Shown here piece after piece: positions 37,446 through 50,144 of a DNA stretch of 64,000 nucleotides. The stretch lies in NCBI RefSeq assembly GCF_963675165.1, contig NC_087380.1, forward strand, positions 1,355,803 through 1,419,802. The letters are read 5' to 3'. The stretch comes from Halichondria panicea. Lineage: Eukaryota; Porifera; Demospongiae; Suberitida; Halichondriidae. Numbering within the stretch: position 1 is the first letter of the stretch; every line of letters begins with the position of its first letter. Both the position numbers and the translations under genes were made by a program. The notes beneath the pieces were generated by a model. It was not told the origin of the DNA and made no database searches. It saw only the letters and a program-made list of their open reading frames with translations.

Positions 37446-40400
37446 ATGGCCTTCTCAAGACTTGCTCTGAGCCTACTACTAGGACTGACAGTGTCTGTTG
37501 GATGGGTACATGCACAAACACTGAGTGAGTTATGCATGGTACCACTTTCTACAATGCAAGCATAGATGTGGTGTGTTTGCCACTTTGTGCAGCACTCTAA
37601 ACACAGTGGATTTTTGACAATATTGATTTGGTGATTCAGAACTGATGAATGATAACACATGCACATCACATGCATGCACTATATACTCAGCTCGACTGGC
37701 ATCACCCAGTGAGCTCCTGGCACTGACCGCACTGGAGAGATCATCTCGTTCTCTGATGTTGGATCAGGATATGGTACTGATCCACCAGCCTGGTATTGCT
37801 ACACCTCAAAAACTGGTAGTGTAGTGTGGCAGTTCCCTGATGGGAGTGCATTGCCCATAAACCTAACCAAAAGGGTTGCAGTTGGGGACAAAGTGTTCAT
37901 CAGTGGTGTTATAAATCCTGGAGCTGTTGTTCTGCATCGTGGACCTACACACTTCAGTCCTGATGGAGAACACTGCTGTGTGAGGATTGCTGAAGGTCCT
38001 GCACAGAGGCTGTGTGTCACCTTCAGTGAGTGTTGACTATATTGTCTATATGTCCAATATTTATACGGACTCCCATCCCCCGCCACAGCTCCCTGCCCCA
38101 CACTGAGTCCCCTCACTGACACTAATGGAAGGATTTCATACAACCCAGACACAAACATAGCCACCTACAGCTGTGTCACTGGGTACACACCAACCATCAC
38201 CAGTGGATCAGCTCTACAGATAACTTGTATGAGTGATGGTACTAGTGCTGGTAATTGGTCTCCCACACCACCTACAGCTACTTGTGCACGTGAGTACTGT
38301 ACTGCAAGCTGTACTTAAACAATGCAAGCATTCAACTTAACGTAATAATTTACTCTCCAGTTGTGGATTGTGGCTCCCCACCCACCATTGACAATGGCTC
38401 TACTGGAGTACCAACTCCTGGCACAACCTACCAAGGGACAGTGACCTACACCTGTAACAGTGGGTATGAGGTATCCAATGGAGTCATCACAGCAATGGCT
38501 AGCTGCGTGGCTAGTGGGACCTGGAAGCCTATACTAATTACTTGCACAGGTAATTTGTGGATTATAACAATTGTCCATGTCATCAATTTCCTACATTGTA
38601 CATACTTCATAGCTGTTGACTGTGGTTCTCTGGAGGCCCCCTTTAATGGAGCAGTGGACACATCCTCTGGAACCACCTTCATGATGACTGCTACCTACAA
38701 CTGTAACACTAGATACATTCTCAATGAAACTGTGACTAGAACCTGTCAGGCTAATGCGATGTGGAGCCTCACTGCACCCACCTGTACTGGTAATATGTAT
38801 TGTGTAGTCATGTGTATAGAGGGTACCTCATGTTTCCACAGCTCTGTGTCCTCGTGAGCTCCTCTCCAATGGAATGGTGACGTACTCCACTTCTGATGAC
38901 CCTCCACTAGTTGGAGCAGTGGTCACTTACTCTTGTGACACTGGCTATGAACTGAGTGGTGCTAGTACGAGGAATTGTGTGGCTGTCAGTGGATGGAGTA
39001 CATCTCTGCCTGTTTGCAATAGTCAGTTGAATTAAAAAAATTAATGCTTATAATAATAAGTACGATAATTACATACAGTTGTTGACTGTATTGGCCTCCC
39101 TAATCCAACCAATGGACAAGTCAGTACATCATCTGGAACCACCTTCATGATGACTGCTACCTACACCTGTAACACTGGATACACTCTCATTGGAGCAAAC
39201 ACTCGGACTTGTGGTGGTGATGGAAGTTGGACTCCAGATGCTCCAACCTGTTTACGTATGCAAGTTAACAGCATTAAGTTTATATTAATGTTATTTTGGT
39301 ATACTTGTTGATATCAGTCATCTCAGTAGATAAAACTATGTTTTAATGTTTACAGAGTTGGTGATCAGCCCCAGTGGTGGTCCAATGGCTGGTCAGAGTT
39401 TCTCCCTCATTTGTTCCCTGACTGGAGGAGCCTCTCTACAACTCACCCTCTCCTACCAGTGGACGAGGGAGGGAGGGTCACTCATGACCAGCACAGCAAC
39501 CCTCAACTTTGACACTCTCTACTTGTCAGACGCTGGTCAGTACAGCTGTCAGGTCATCCTCACCTCCAGTCAGCTTGAGAGGGGATACACTGTAGCTGCT
39601 CACTACACAATTGAGTTCATGAGTAAGTGGTTGTTGTTTTCTAAAGCATGTTGGTTCAATTTTACATTCATAGAATGTAAACAGCAAAGTTGTTTTATAT
39701 ACATGCATGTAATCTCGCATGTAATCTCCCAATGTCTATATACCTACTATAGTAGTTGTCTTTTACTGATGCCAACCACTCCACATTCCACAGGCCTGCA
39801 CATTCAACTTCGTCTGGGAGAAATAACAAACTGCAGAGTGTACACTGAACTAGATGCTGATGTGAAAACTAATGACATCACCAACCGTCTAAAACAAGGC
39901 ATTGAAAGCCAGTGTGCCTGTGGATTTAACTCTTCCCTCATTTTGAATTCATTCTTTGTTTGTTTCGATGTCTCCCCTAGTCATGTGACCTACCGAGCTG
40001 TGCTGACTGGATCAGAGAGTGTATCCACCATACAACTGGCTAGGCTAATGAAACAGTGGATTGAGAATGATCCCATCGTTGTGGTGCAGAGGGCAGGTCT
40101 CAGTGTGACTAACAGTTGTCCGGTTGTCATTGCTAACCTCAATAGTCCGAAGTGCCCTGAGGACATCACTAATCAGACGCAGGTGGCTACTCCAACTTCT
40201 TCTATAGCTACTCCAACATCTTCTATAGCTACTACCTCACCCACACAGAGTGTAGTGGTCAATGTTGGTGCAGTGGCTGGTGGAGTGGTTGCTGGAGTCT
40301 TGGCCATTGCTGTGCTAGTACTGATTGTAATAGTGCTGGTTATGTTGAGGCAATGGAGGTCTGGATCCCAGGACATGAGTAATGAGAGGACAGACAGCCA

Positions 40401-41182
40401 ACCAACAGAGTGAGTGTTAGTGTGAATGCATGGTCTGTGAATGAAGTAGCTGTACAGTACATATACCAGTATGATTGTACTGATAGAGAGCTTTCCTGCC
40501 CTTAATTAATAATTATTATATGCATGCATTAGATGTGATATACAGTGGAACCTCTTATAACGGACTCTCTAAACATGCATTTAGAGCAAGAATTAACCTC
40601 CTATAACGGACGATGGGTGTGGTTATAGTCAATATATATAGATCTACAAGACTGGCATCCCCTATACCTGCTGCTCCACAGCAGTGTGAGTTCAAGGACA
40701 AACACCAGTAATTAATTTGGACCCCATGCCAGTTGTTGGGGATGTGTTGTTGTTTGAAAGAGAACTCAGTAGTCCAGTTTACAATAATTAATTTGTGGTA
40801 GTTAATCTGTTCCCAAATACCATGGCTACATATATACTGATATTTGTGTATTTGAAAGTCATTATTGTCTCATTAAACACATTTGGGGTAATGTAACCTT
40901 ATGTGGTATAACCTCCCAATAAAGGAAACCTCCGAATAGCGACAAAACCCCCTGCACCAACTTGTCCGTTATTCGGAGGTTCCACTGTACATGCAGGCAT
41001 GCATGCATGTAGTTAATGGATTCAATTCTTGTATTTTGTGCAGACTACCCCCAGTTGTGATGAGTCATCTCCCCTCCCATGATTACGAGGGGTTGAGCGA
41101 ACTACAAGAGGAGGCTACCTATGAGGTGGTGGACCAGCCACGCCCCCTCCTCCTGCAGACTACCAGCTCTCAGCCTGTGTAG
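37446..41182 (+). pseudogene. CCP-Ig-SEA-like receptor with two frameshifts, receptor 4
   Basis: Exons: 37446-37524 signal (MAFSRLALSLLLGLTVSVGW); 37691-38025 CC-motif domain; CCPs 38089-38289, 38361-38549, 38613-38789, 38842-39021, 39079-39255; 39356-39622 Ig; 39794-40409 SEA-like domain plus membrane span; 41044-41182 tail. The CC-motif exon is 335 nt where the closest homologue (58290-58625) has 336: one base is missing near 37710, leading to a stop at about 37820. In the last exon one C is missing from the run in cgccccctcctcctgcag, so the frame leaves PRPPPPADYQ and stops at 41180. All other exons are open. The two single-base losses may be real decay or assembly errors. Skipping the phase 1-1 CC exon would bypass the first lesion. 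Confidence 0.75.
40543..40987. mobile_element. Pogo/Tigger-like MITE
   Basis: Ends CAGTGGAACCTC and GAGGTTCCACTG, flanked by TA at 40541-40542 and 40988-40989; 445 bp. CAGTGGAACCTC-type ends are familiar from pogo/Tigger elements. It lies in the last intron of receptor 4 and is absent from the shorter last introns of its relatives. Confidence 0.8.
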
Positions 41183-41263
41183 CTTATGCACCCACTGACT
41201 TCAACACAGAGAACAAGTAGACACTATAACAACACATGTGTGTCACTGTTGTTTATGAATGTC

Positions 41264-41334
41264 AATTATAATGAGATTCATTTTTTCCGCATTCCTTATT
41301 ATAAGGAATGCGGAAAATGAATCTCATTATAATT
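41264..41334. repeat. Near-perfect 71-bp palindrome
   Basis: The arm aattataatgagattcatt...ccgcattccttat meets its complement with almost no loop and with one small length difference in the T run. A single arm occurs downstream of receptor 3 at about 34910-34940. The sequence was therefore inverted-duplicated here, directly beside the large foldback element. Confidence 0.85.
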
Positions 41335-41499
41335 AAATGTGGTCTGGTCTCACAAAATGAGGCTATACCTTGGTATAAAAAGTCACAATTCATGAATATA
41401 ATTAAACCTCTATAATGACGGTATAGGCATCAATATTATGGTTACATTCCATTCCAATAAGTGTACGTACGCATGGAGTGTACCATATAATTATGTCAC

Positions 41500-42900
41500 T
41501 ACTGTAACAACTGTAACACCAGTCACCACTGTAACAACTGTAACACATGTCACCACTGTAACAACTGTAACATCTGTCAACATTGTAACAACTTTAACAA
41601 TTGTAACAACTGTAACAACTGTAACACTTGTCACCACTGTAACGCTAGTCACCACTGTAACAACTGTAACGTCTGTCAGCACTGTAACAACTGTAACACA
41701 TGTCACCACTGTAACAACTGTAACACTTGTCACCACTGTAACAACTGTAACACCAGTCACAACTGTAACACTTGTCACCACTGTAACAACTGCAACACCA
41801 GTCACAACTGTAACACTTGTCACCACTGTAACAACTGTAACACCAATCACAACTGTAACAACTGTAACACCAGTCACAACTGTAACAACTGTAACACCAG
41901 TCACAACTGTAACAACTGTAACACTAGTCACAACTGTAACAACTGTAACGCTAGTCACCACTGTAACAAGTGTAACATCTGTCAACACTGTAACAACTGT
42001 AACACATGTCACCAATGCAACACATGTCACCACTGTAACAACTGTAACACCAGTCACCACTGTAACAACTGTAACACTTGTCACCACTGTAACAACTGTA
42101 ACACTTGTCACCACTGTAACACATGTCACCACTGTAACGCTAGTCACCACTGTAACAACTGTAACACTAGTCACAACTGTAACAACTGTAACACTTGTCA
42201 CCACTGTAACAACTGTAACACATGTCACCAATGCAACACATGTCACCACTGTAACGCTAGTCACCACTGTAACAACTGTAACACATGTCACCACTGTAAC
42301 AACTGTAACATCTGTCAGCACTGTAACAATTGTAACAACTGTAACAACTGTAACACCAGTCACAACTGTAACAACTGTAACACCAGTCACCACTGTAACA
42401 ACTGTAACACTTGTCACCACTGTAACACTAGTCACAACTGTAACAACTGTAACACTTGTCACAACTGTAACACCAGTCACCACTGTAACAACTGTAACAC
42501 CAGTCACCACTGTAACAACTGTAACACTTGTCACCACTGTAACACTAGTCACAACTGTAACAACTGTAACACTTGTCACCACTGTAACAACTGTACCATG
42601 TCACCAATGCAACACATGTCACCACTGTAACGCTAGTCACCAATGCAACACACGTCACCACTGTAACAACTGTAACACCAGCCACCACTGTAACACCAGT
42701 CACAACTGTAACAACTGTAGCACTTGTAACACTAGTCACAAATGTAACAACTGTCAACTGTAACACATGTCACCAATGCAACACATGTCACCACTGTAAC
42801 AACTGTAACACTAGTCACCACTGTAACAACTGTAACATCTGTCACCACTGTAACAACTGTAACACATGTCACCAATGCAACACACGTCACTACTGTAACA
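41500..42900 (+). repeat. Minisatellite, left arm of foldback
   Basis: The main unit is 27 bp (gtcaccactgtaac aactgtaacacca), itself three 9-mers related to aactgtaac. Shorter 18-bp units (gtcaccactgtaacacta) and longer variants occur irregularly. The fourth position varies between cca, cta, ctt and cat. Translation gives VTTVTTVTL-type strings in every phase. Confidence 0.95.
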
Positions 42901-42949
42901 CTTTAGTCTGGCACCACTATAGATTATAAGTACTATAAGAACTAGTGTT

Positions 42950-44810
42950 ACAGTTGTTGCATGTGTTACAGTGGTGACAAGTGTTACAGTTGTGACTAGC
43001 GTTACAGATGTTACAGTGGTGGCATGTTGTTACAGTTGTGACTAGTGTTACAGTTGTTACAGTGGTGACTGGTGTTACAGTTGTTACAGTTGTGACTAGT
43101 GTTACAGTTGTTACAGTTGTGACAAGTGTTACAGTTGTTACAGTGGTGACTAGCGTTACAGTTGTTACAGTTGTGACTGGTGTTACAGTTGTTACAGTGG
43201 TGACTAGTGTTACAGTTGTTACAGTGGTGACAAGTGTTACAGTTGTTACAGTGGTGACTAGCGTTACAGTTGTTACAGTTGTGACTGGTGTTACAGTTGT
43301 TACAGTGGTGACAAGTGTTACAGTTGTTACAGTTGTGACTAGTGTTACAGTTGTTACAGTGGTGACAAGTGTTACAGTTGTTACAGTGGTGACTAGCGTT
43401 ACAGTTGTTACAGTTGTGACTGGTGTTACAGTTGTTACAGTGGTGACAAGTGTTACAGTTGTTACAGTTGTGACTAGTGTTACAGTTGTTACAGTGGTGA
43501 CAAGTGTTACAGTTGTTACAGTGGTGACTAGCGTTACAGTTGTTACAGTTGTGACTGGTGTTACAGTTGTTAGAGTGGTGACTAGCGTTACAGTTGTTAC
43601 AGTTGTTACAGTGGTGACTAGCGTTACAGTTGTTACAGTTGTGACAAGTGTTACAGTTATTACAGTGGTGACTAGCATTACAGTTGTTACAGTTGTGACT
43701 AGTGTTACAGTTGTTACAGTGGTGACTAGCGTTACAGTTGTTACAGTGGTGACTAGTGTTACAGTTGTTACAGTGGTGACAAGTGTTACAATTGTTACAG
43801 TGGTGACTAGTGTTACAGTGGTGACAAGTGTTACAGTTGTTACAGTGGTGACTAGCGTTACAGTTGTTACAGTTGTGACAAGTGTTACAGTCGTTACAGT
43901 GGTGACATGTGTTACAGTTGTTATAGCTGTGACTAGTGTTACAGTGGTGACAAGTGTTACAGTTGTTACAGTGGTGACAAGTGTTACAGTTGTTACAGTG
44001 GTGACTAGCGTTACAGTTGTTACAGTGGTGACTAGTGTTACAGTTGTTACAGTTGTGACAAGTGTTACAGTCGTTACAGTGGTGACATGTGTTACAGTTG
44101 TTATAGCTGTGACTAGTGTTACAGTGGTGACAAGTGTTACAATTGTTACAGTGGTGACTAGTGTTACAGTGGTGACAAGTGTTACAGTTGTTACAGTGGT
44201 GACTAGCGTTACAGTTGTTACAGTGGTGACTAGCGTTACAGTTGTTACAGTTGTGACTAGTGTTACAGTTGTTACAGTGGTGACAAGTGTTATAATTGTT
44301 ACAGTGGTGACTAGTGTTACAGTGGTGACAAGTGTTACAGTTGTTACAGTGGTGACTGGTGTTACAGTTGTTACAGTGGTGACTAGCGTTACAGTTGTTA
44401 CAGTTGTGACTAGTGTTACAGTTGTTAGAGTGGTGACAAGTGTTACAGTTGTTACAGTGGTGACTAGCGTTACAGTTGTTACAGTTGTGACAAGTGTTAC
44501 AGTTGTTACAGTAGTCAAGTACGTGTTACAGTTGTTACAGTTGTGACATGTGTTACAGTTGTTACAGCTGTGACTAGTGTTACAGTTGTTACAGTAGTCA
44601 AGTGTTACAGTTGTTACAGTTGTGACTAGTGTTACAGTTGTTACAGTGGTGACTGGTGTTACAGTTGTTACAGTTGTTACAGTGGTGAGTTGTGACTAGT
44701 GTTACAGTGGTGACAAGTGTTACAGTGGTGACTGGTGTTACAGTTGTTGCAGTTGTTACAGTGGTGATTGATGTTACATTAGTTACAGTAGTGACATAAT
44801 TATATGTTAC
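42950..44810 (-). repeat. Minisatellite, right arm of foldback
   Basis: Reverse-orientation units (gttacagttgttacagtggtgactagt) fill about 1.85 kb. The array is more regular than the left arm and about 450 bp longer, so the arms have expanded unequally. A few unit variants (gtgttataattgttac, gttatagctgtgacta) recur and show higher-order block duplication. Confidence 0.95.
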
Positions 44811-44984
44811 ACTTAATTATGTGGAATGGAATGTAACCATAATATTGATGTCATTATAGAGGCTTAATTATATTCATGAATTGTGACTTTTTATACCAAG
44901 GTATAGCCCAAAATGAATACTGTCAAGAGTTCATTGGGATTCCTTGATACTGTACACATTCTTTATTCTTTCTGGGGAAATAGC

Positions 44985-45300
44985 TAATGGTCACTTCAAG
45001 TCTAGATAACACAGGTGAGAGGGAACATTATTTTGTAGACAGTGAGTGATTGTTCCCATTCCCCATACAGAGCCACTGTACGAACACCTGTCCTGCTGTT
45101 CCCATATCAATTATACCAGTGAACGAAATACGTGTACATTGTCGCACATTATTTAATGAGTTTGTACACTCCACAATGTGAATAGTTATAGGATCGATAA
45201 CTGAAATTCAACTGCATCGTGTGTCGGGAGGTAGTCTACCAGCCCGTCACTACCACCTGCAGCCACTGTAAGGTGGGGAACCACTGACTAGAGAGATCAC
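44985..45300 (+). pseudogene. UHRF1-unit remnant, copy 4
   Basis: Contains the decayed unknown exons (aaatagctaatggtcacttc, then agccactgtacgaacacctg at about 45071) and half of a RING exon (attcaactgcatcgtgtgtc to cactgtaag, about 45208-45270) with an internal loss. The last RING block is gone. Non-functional. Confidence 0.65.
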
Positions 45301-45833
45301 TAAATGTAGTGTGTCTTTGTAGTGTGTGGCGGCCATGCACACAACATTGCTGATGAATGCAGCCCAATATATATAGCTATACCTAGACATTTCCATAATT
45401 ATGTTGCTTGTGCTTTGTACACTATCTCACTGCGTTGCTCACTTATCACTGGATCCCCCTCCCATATATACAACACACAAGCACACACACTATATAGACG
45501 TCCTCTTTTAATAATTCCTCTGAATAATTAGAAGAGAGAGTTCAAAATTCAAATTTATTACACACGCAGCGTTGATAGAGAACTACTCTTTAGCTTGTGG
45601 GAAGCTATACACCATATTCAGAAGATTAATTAAAGGTGGTACAGCTCAACCATGCAGTTCATGGGGTTTGCCTTATTTCAGTGCTCCATAGTTACGTTGT
45701 TGATTGTCACGATCTCAATTGATTATCTCTGATCAGCTTTTAGTTGAAAGGTTTTGTACTGTTGCATCAGCAGGAAGTTCAGTCAAAGAAATCTTATAAA
45801 TTGCTCCTTGTGTGAACTGAGATATTATTCAAG
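45301..45833. other. Spacer upstream of alternative oxidase
   Basis: The first part still resembles the decayed UHRF1-unit spacer (gctgatgaatgcagc; cactatatagacgt). The last 200 bp presumably hold the oxidase promoter and 5' UTR. No convincing motif was identified. Confidence 0.4.
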
Positions 45834-48800
45834 ATGTATACAGTGCTAGTGAAAGCAACCCGTGCCCCCAGGGGGATCTTACTCATCAAGTCACTCTGTT
45901 ACCAGGTATTACATCATAGCTATGATTAACTTAGATCCCACTAGCTTGCATGCATGTGTTCAGTAGAGATAATTAATAATAATAAGCTTGAGGGTATAAA
46001 GTATAGGGAAATGTTTTGTTAATATAATACTGAAATGATAAATGAAGCTGTAGGTGTATGATAGTCTATGTGGCTGTTCAGTTTTTTTCACTACCAGTTT
46101 CTATAGCGCTTGCTGGGTTGATGACATGCATGGGTCATTTAATAATAACTTTTCTTGTCTCTAAGAGGAACACAATGATTTTACTGAACTGCCATTGTCA
46201 CAAGCAGGCCTTCTAGGAATTTGTCAACTTTGTTCTCCTGACTTCTGTTTCTGACTTCTGTTTCTATCCTTTCAAAGTTGTTTTCTGCCCATTCAGTAGA
46301 CTCTTGTATTTTGGTTTTTTGGGGGGAAACAGTGTAGCAAGCTGTTCCTTGCATGCTAGACAGAATCGCGAAGCTTGGGTTGGGGGGTGGGGCTGTATGG
46401 GCTCGTTTGTTGCAGAGCGCTTCCTGCAGAAGGCGGAGTCATAGTTAATCCACTAGCTTGTCCATTCCAATGTTGAAGCAGGGAAATTCAGGGCCAATGC
46501 AAAGGTTTTAGCAGAGAAGCAGAAATCACTCTTCCTGAACAGGACAATAACGCTGTTGCTAGGCTTGCTGCTTTTACAGATAACTTCTTCCGGCTAGTAC
46601 ATAGACAATGAAAAGTGGGATCTATATAGTACATGTGCATTCGGTATCTGGCACCTAATCTAGGGGGGGGAGGGGTCAAATCAGATTTTTCTGAGTAGTG
46701 GATAATAATAATTATAGTAAAAGGACCATATTTGTGCAAACATTGACTGATAGGGGAACACCCACAAACATGTAAAACACCTCCGAATTAGCCACACTTC
46801 TGACACAATCTGAATCACCTCCAGACGTGGGTTGATTAGAACCCACACAAAGAACCCACACAAACAAAGAACCCACCCAAACGTGGTTAGGTAAAGGCCT
46901 TGTGTAAACAGGTGATAAATACCTCATGCACTGCTTAAGGTGACATATTTTCACAGGTAGATTTGTTTGCGTTCACTGTTTGCTGGTATTAAAATCTTGC
47001 TCAAGTTATGAAATTAAAATGTTATTCATAGCGTTTCTAATTACTTGCAAGTGGCATTCCAATTATCTGCGAGTACACATTTTTGCGATTTTACTTTCAT
47101 TCGCAGAAATAGCAGAAATAAATACTCGAAAATATGTCACCTTAAAGTATTATATTATATTATTGCTTTTTAATAAGTGCTGACATCAGCGTTTTACATT
47201 CAAATTGCACAGGAAGCGACTCATCACCAACTGTGCAGATATTTTTCCATATCGCACACCCGGAAGTATTATTGCACACTAGGAAGTGATTCTTATTTGG
47301 AATAAAACGTTTTCAGCAGTGAGAGAACAAGAAAAACATAGTTTACACACTTATAATCATGCATTGCAATGTTTATCAGTCTCTTTTCTTGTTTTCTGAT
47401 GCTCTGTATCACTTCTGTGCTCTTTTTGCAGTGAAGCTGAGGGTCAGGAGGTTGTCAGAGTTCATATTTAATGCATCAAACAGGCATCAGTGTTGGGAGT
47501 GGGTGCTTTGAGCGGAGTATTGCACATGTAGAAGTGTACTGCACCACCATATAAGCCTGTTCAGGCTTGTATAAAGTCGTTTTGGCTTCAAAAACGGTTG
47601 TCACACTTTTCTTCAGCTATAACGGTGCATGTTTCCTCATCTGATACACTGGAGCATGATAGAAAGCAAGCACATGCTGTTTATCCTTCAGAACTATCCA
47701 TTTTCAAAACGGGTTGCTGGTTGTCAACGTTTGTCTTGTCTTTTTTTCTTGTCTGTTCTCTACAAAATCTTTAAGTAGCCTTCTGCAAGCTCTCTTGGTG
47801 TTCTAGAGTCTTATTTCTTTGTCTTTCTAGCTGTTTTCTTTCTCTTAAACTCGTCTTCAACTGGGATAACTCAATTTTGTTGCTACACATTCTTCTGGTT
47901 GATAAAGCAACCGCATGTTGCGCATGCGCAGATTCAACCTGCATTTTGGTTGCCAAGCAATAAATGCATTATCCCATGGATACTGATGATTATCACTCGT
48001 CCGTGCCTAGTAACTGTCACTCGTGCCTTGCAGGCACTCGTGCAGTTACTGGCACAGACTCGTGATAATCTTCAGTATCCATAGGATAATATCATAGTAT
48101 TAGTATAACTGGCCGAATAATAGCTATATAATATAATTATTTGGCAAAGGAGCTATAGCTATAATTATAATTATGCATTTGAGCAACTTGGCGTTTTTTT
48201 ATCAGTTTGCTATACAGCAATGACGTTGTATTAATTTGGCAATCTTCGGTAAATCCATCAAATCGCCAAATAAAAAAAACCTACCAAAATAATGTTCCAG
48301 TTATACCACAAATCATGCATCTAATTAATTGGCTACAGTCAGTACGAGCTCGAGCTCTCAGTGTCAGCTGGACGGTGTTGTCCGGAGAGGAGGGGGCCTC
48401 TCATTTCAAGAACTCGTCCATTAAACACCCCCTGTCAAGTGAGGGGGCATACGTAAATCTGTACCTATATAATTATATTCACACAGGCAAGCTTACGTCT
48501 AACGAGAATGTTCCTGTTGAGAATGCTGAGAATGCCACAGGCGATCGCAGCGACTCGTACTCACTACCTCACCCGATTTGGAGTGCGGCCGAAGTGGATG
48601 GGGTGGAGGTAACCCACCGGCCCCCCACAGATAGGGTTGACAAGGTGAGGGGTACCTATCACCACTATACTATAATTATGTCATGCCAATAATATTATGT
48701 TATCTATATACAGGCTGCCTTCTATACTATGAAGTTGATGCGCTTTATGTTCGATCTATTCTCTGGATATGGTTGGGGCAAGTGGAGGGGTACGCTGAGT

Positions 48801-50144
48801 GAGAGGAAGTGGATCAAACGTTTTATCTTCTTAGAGACGGTTGCCGGGGTCCCAGGTGAGACTATATGCCACACTGTAATTTAATCCATATATATACATA
48901 GCTATACTGCAGTTAATTAATTAAAGTCACTCAAATCATGTCCTCCTCCTCCCCCACTCGTGTAGGTATGATGGGGGCTATGATAAGACATATGAATTCC
49001 TTACGTTATATGGAGCGTGACCACGGGTGGATTCACACATTGCTAGAGGAAGCTGAGAATGAGCGAATGCATCTTCTAACCTTCCTAGAGCTGCGGAGAC
49101 CCGGGCCATTATTTAAAGCAATGGTTATCTGCAGCCAAGGTAAGTTGCTCCGTTACTACCATTTTAGTGAGAGAAATAACCTGCCTGTTTTGATTGCCCA
49201 TATATAACTCTTAGCTGAGATTATTTTGATTATAATTATGTTCCTCTTGTGCACAGGTGTGTTTGTGACTCTGTTTGGGGCAGCCTATTTCATAAATGCT
49301 CGTTTTTGCCATCGCTTTGTTGGCTATCTCGAGGAGGAAGCCGTCATCACCTACACTCACTGTATCCAGGTGACACAGCGGCTGTTTGCCATATTTACTT
49401 TCAGTTGCATGCTTTATGTAGAGTAGTCTAGAGAAGCTTTGTTGTGGTGTAGTGTGTAGATAAGAAGGTTGTTCACTCGTATGTACCCAACCACTGCAGT
49501 GTATGGACAAAGGTGATCTTCCCATGTGGTCCAAAATGGCAGCCCCTTCCATAGCAGTGAACTACTGGAACCTCAAGGTGAGAGGAGGGGACATGGCATT
49601 GAGTTAGTAAGTTCAAATCCTATGCATGCATATACTAGCTACTATACCACGTGTGACCCTCTGCTCCAATTAACACCACTCAGCAACGTATACAGTAGCT
49701 GCATGCGAGCCAAGGCTAAAAAACTGTATAGAAACACATGTGCATGTGAACCCTGAACCCCCATCCCTCAGTCAGGCCATGCATTAATAATTATTGCCAT
49801 CTCATAATAGACAGTTGCATCAGTGTTGAAACTACACACTTCATCAGAACTATACCTGTACTGTTAATTCGGTAAACTGTTCAGTGTACGATTTTCCTAA
49901 TGGATGGGTTCTGTTTTGTAACATGTTTTTAGTTTAAAGAGTCTGGTTAAAGTAGCTTTGTGCTAAGCATTGTAGTGGCCTTGCTCTGCAACTGTTTATG
50001 CCCCCCTTCCCTACCCAGGAGGATGCAATGATGCGTGACGTGTTGTTAGCCATCCGAGCAGACGAGGCTCATCACAGGGTTGTCAACCACACACTCGGCA
50101 GCATCAGCCCTGACGATGACAACCCATATGGCCCTGGGAGGTGA
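45834..50144 (+). CDS. AOX: Alternative oxidase, mitochondrial
   Basis: Exons: 45834-45905, 48339-48438, 48487-48644, 48714-48855, 48966-49139, 49257-49369, 49500-49577, 50019-50144. Junctions stay in frame, giving 320 codons. The N-terminus (MYTVLVKATRAPRGILLIKS, then SVRARALSVSW) is basic and lacks acidic residues, fitting a mitochondrial presequence; exon 1 is the least certain. The core has all four di-iron boxes: RFIFLETVAGVPGMMG, EEAENERMHLLTFLE, YLEEEAVITYTH and RADEAHHRVVNH, so all Glu and His ligands are present. The enzyme oxidises ubiquinol and reduces oxygen to water on the matrix side of the inner membrane, bypassing complexes III and IV. The C-terminus ends SPDDDNPYGPGR, the tail style of animal AOX. 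A 2.4-kb first intron contains MITEs. It is unrelated to its receptor neighbours. Confidence 0.92.
46939..47141. mobile_element. piggyBac-like MITE, TTAA target
   Basis: Ends GGTGACATATTTTC and GAAAATATGTCACC, flanked by TTAA at 46935-46938 and 47142-47145; 203 bp. The TTAA duplication is diagnostic of piggyBac or Kolobok transposition. Confidence 0.75.
47968..48090. repeat. Imperfect palindrome
   Basis: The left arm attatcccatggatactgat pairs with atcttcagtatccataggataat. The inner part (tcactcgtgccttgcaggca and neighbours) also folds back, so about 120 bp form a long hairpin. Probably a foldback MITE in the AOX intron. Confidence 0.7.

Larger units (their letters stand above)
41361..44908. 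mobile_element. Foldback transposon made of two opposed minisatellite arms
   Basis: The element begins GGCTATACCTTGGTATAAAA and ends with its exact complement. The terminal inverted repeats extend about 140 bp, through aattatgtcactactgtaac. The octamer caaaatga flanks both ends (41353-41360 and 44909-44916). The interior is almost entirely short tandem units. The left arm (about 41500-42900) has units such as gtcaccactgtaacaactgtaacacta; the right arm (about 42950-44810) is the reverse-complement type. A non-repeated centre of about 45 bp lies near 42905-42950. This resembles Drosophila Foldback and Galileo organisation. Long open frames on both strands reflect 9-base periodicity, not genes. 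Confidence 0.9.
45906..48338. other. First intron of AOX
   Basis: Holds a piggyBac-like MITE (46939-47141) and a large hairpin (47968-48090), with otherwise unassigned sequence. Short open frames here show no domain I recognise. Confidence 0.55.

Noticed and set aside
41438-44546. Open frames of 363-533 codons reading VTTVTTVTL repeats on both strands
   Set aside because: They follow from a 9-base period without stop codons, occur on both strands and in both arms of the foldback element, and have no start context or splice signals. Repeat DNA, not genes.
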